Assembly (NCBI GenBank): GCA_017940185.1
Contig: JAGAZE010000027.1
Coordinates: 1 to 64,000, forward strand
From: Bacteroidaceae bacterium
GTDB lineage: Bacteria > Bacteroidota > Bacteroidia > Bacteroidales > Bacteroidaceae
Direction: 5' to 3'
DNA: 64,000 nt
Shown: positions 63,667 to 64,000 of the stretch, in pieces
Position numbering within the stretch: the stretch's first letter is position 1
How the letters are laid out: every line of letters begins with the position of its first letter
The notes under the pieces: generated by a model
Database searches by the model: none
Told to the model about the DNA's origin: nothing
Seen by the model: the letters and a program-made list of their open reading frames with translations, nothing else
Position numbers and translations under genes: made by a program

Positions 63667-64000
63667 GTGAATACACAACTTCTTCTTGACAACCTGCGTG
63701 CCATTCAGGACTTCCCCGTGCCGGGTGTCAACTTCCGCGACGTGAGCACGCTCTTCAAAAATCCCGCCTGTCTTAGCGAGATGTCCGACGCACTCTACGA
63801 AATTTATAAAGACAAGGGCATCACCAAGGTAGTGGGTATAGAGAGCCGTGGCTTTGTCATGGCCTCCATCTTGGCCCATCGGTTAGGTGCCGGCATGGTG
63901 CTGGCGCGAAAACCCGGCAAACTGCCCGCCAAGACTATCGCCGAAGAGTTTGAAAAAGAGTATGGTAAAGATGTCATCGAGATACACGCCGACGCCATTT
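63667..64000 (+). CDS. apt: Adenine phosphoribosyltransferase (5' part)
   Basis: It salvages adenine with PRPP to AMP. The gene runs off the right edge after 111 codons. It starts at GTG 63667, the only start between the in-frame TAA at 63655 and the conserved opening. The protein reads LLLDNLRAIQDFPVPGVNFRDV, then VVGIESRGFVMASILAHRL and LARKPGKLPAKT, all typical of APRT. The PRPP-binding motif lies outside the window. Confidence 0.93.
   Translation, partial: MNTQLLLDNLRAIQDFPVPGVNFRDVSTLFKNPACLSEMSDALYEIYKDKGITKVVGIESRGFVMASILAHRLGAGMVLARKPGKLPAKTIAEEFEKEYGKDVIEIHADAI

Overview
The window is chromosomal DNA of a Bacteroidales bacterium, most likely of the Prevotella group. The evidence is the -7 box TAnnTTTG upstream of many genes, the absence of Shine-Dalgarno leaders, and type IX secretion (T9SS) cargo with the C-terminal pattern DLSGRK...KGVYI..GKK. 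Typical Bacteroidales genes support this: porZ, an S46 dipeptidyl-peptidase, and the block of an outer-membrane protein, uppS, bamA, three Skp-like genes and murI. No rRNA, tRNA, CRISPR array, insertion sequence or prophage was found.

Layout. 1-5.75 kb: an AT-rich accessory stretch with exported proteins of unknown role, a DUF3244-like protein, a gene split at a run of seven A, and a divergent TPR lipoprotein regulator. 5.9-15.4 kb: three large multidomain surface proteins with T9SS sorting domains. 15.6-24 kb: envelope biogenesis (murI, three Skp/OmpH genes, bamA, uppS, a small barrel protein, a large lipoprotein). 24-27 kb: pckA and upp. 27-31 kb: a minus-strand tatA-tatC-polyferredoxin-aldo/keto reductase operon in which both downstream products carry twin-arginine motifs. 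31-39 kb: dpp7-type peptidase, flippase, WbqC-like protein, lepB, dapB, ychF. 39-43 kb: a lipocalin-like lipoprotein, a THUMP-like methyltransferase, coaD lying between two arrays of an unusual GTG-phased repeat, and ruvB. 43-48.6 kb: cation/proton antiporter, LolD-like ATPase, mutS. 48.8-58.5 kb: a DUF805 gene, then a long minus-strand run semiSWEET-leuS-yitT-rdgB-porZ-acyltransferase-deoD. 58.7-64 kb: two tandem exported SH3-like proteins, an 850-base intergenic region with tandem 22-base repeats, mnmG, a uracil-DNA-glycosylase-like gene, a decayed pseudogene and the start of apt.

How the parts fit. Much of the window serves envelope building and protein export: Sec cleavage (lepB), barrel assembly (bamA with Skp-like chaperones), lipid carrier (uppS), peptidoglycan precursors (murI, dapB), Tat export (tatAC with probable clients) and T9SS (porZ plus three cargo proteins). 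The rest is nucleotide salvage and sanitation (upp, apt, deoD, rdgB), translation (leuS, mnmG, ychF) and DNA repair (mutS, ruvB, UDG).

Most worth following: the Tat operon with a polyferredoxin that seems to have an internal Tat signal; two genes whose frames are separated at A7 homopolymers; the coaD-flanking repeat arrays; and the tandem CAATTG repeats upstream of mnmG.
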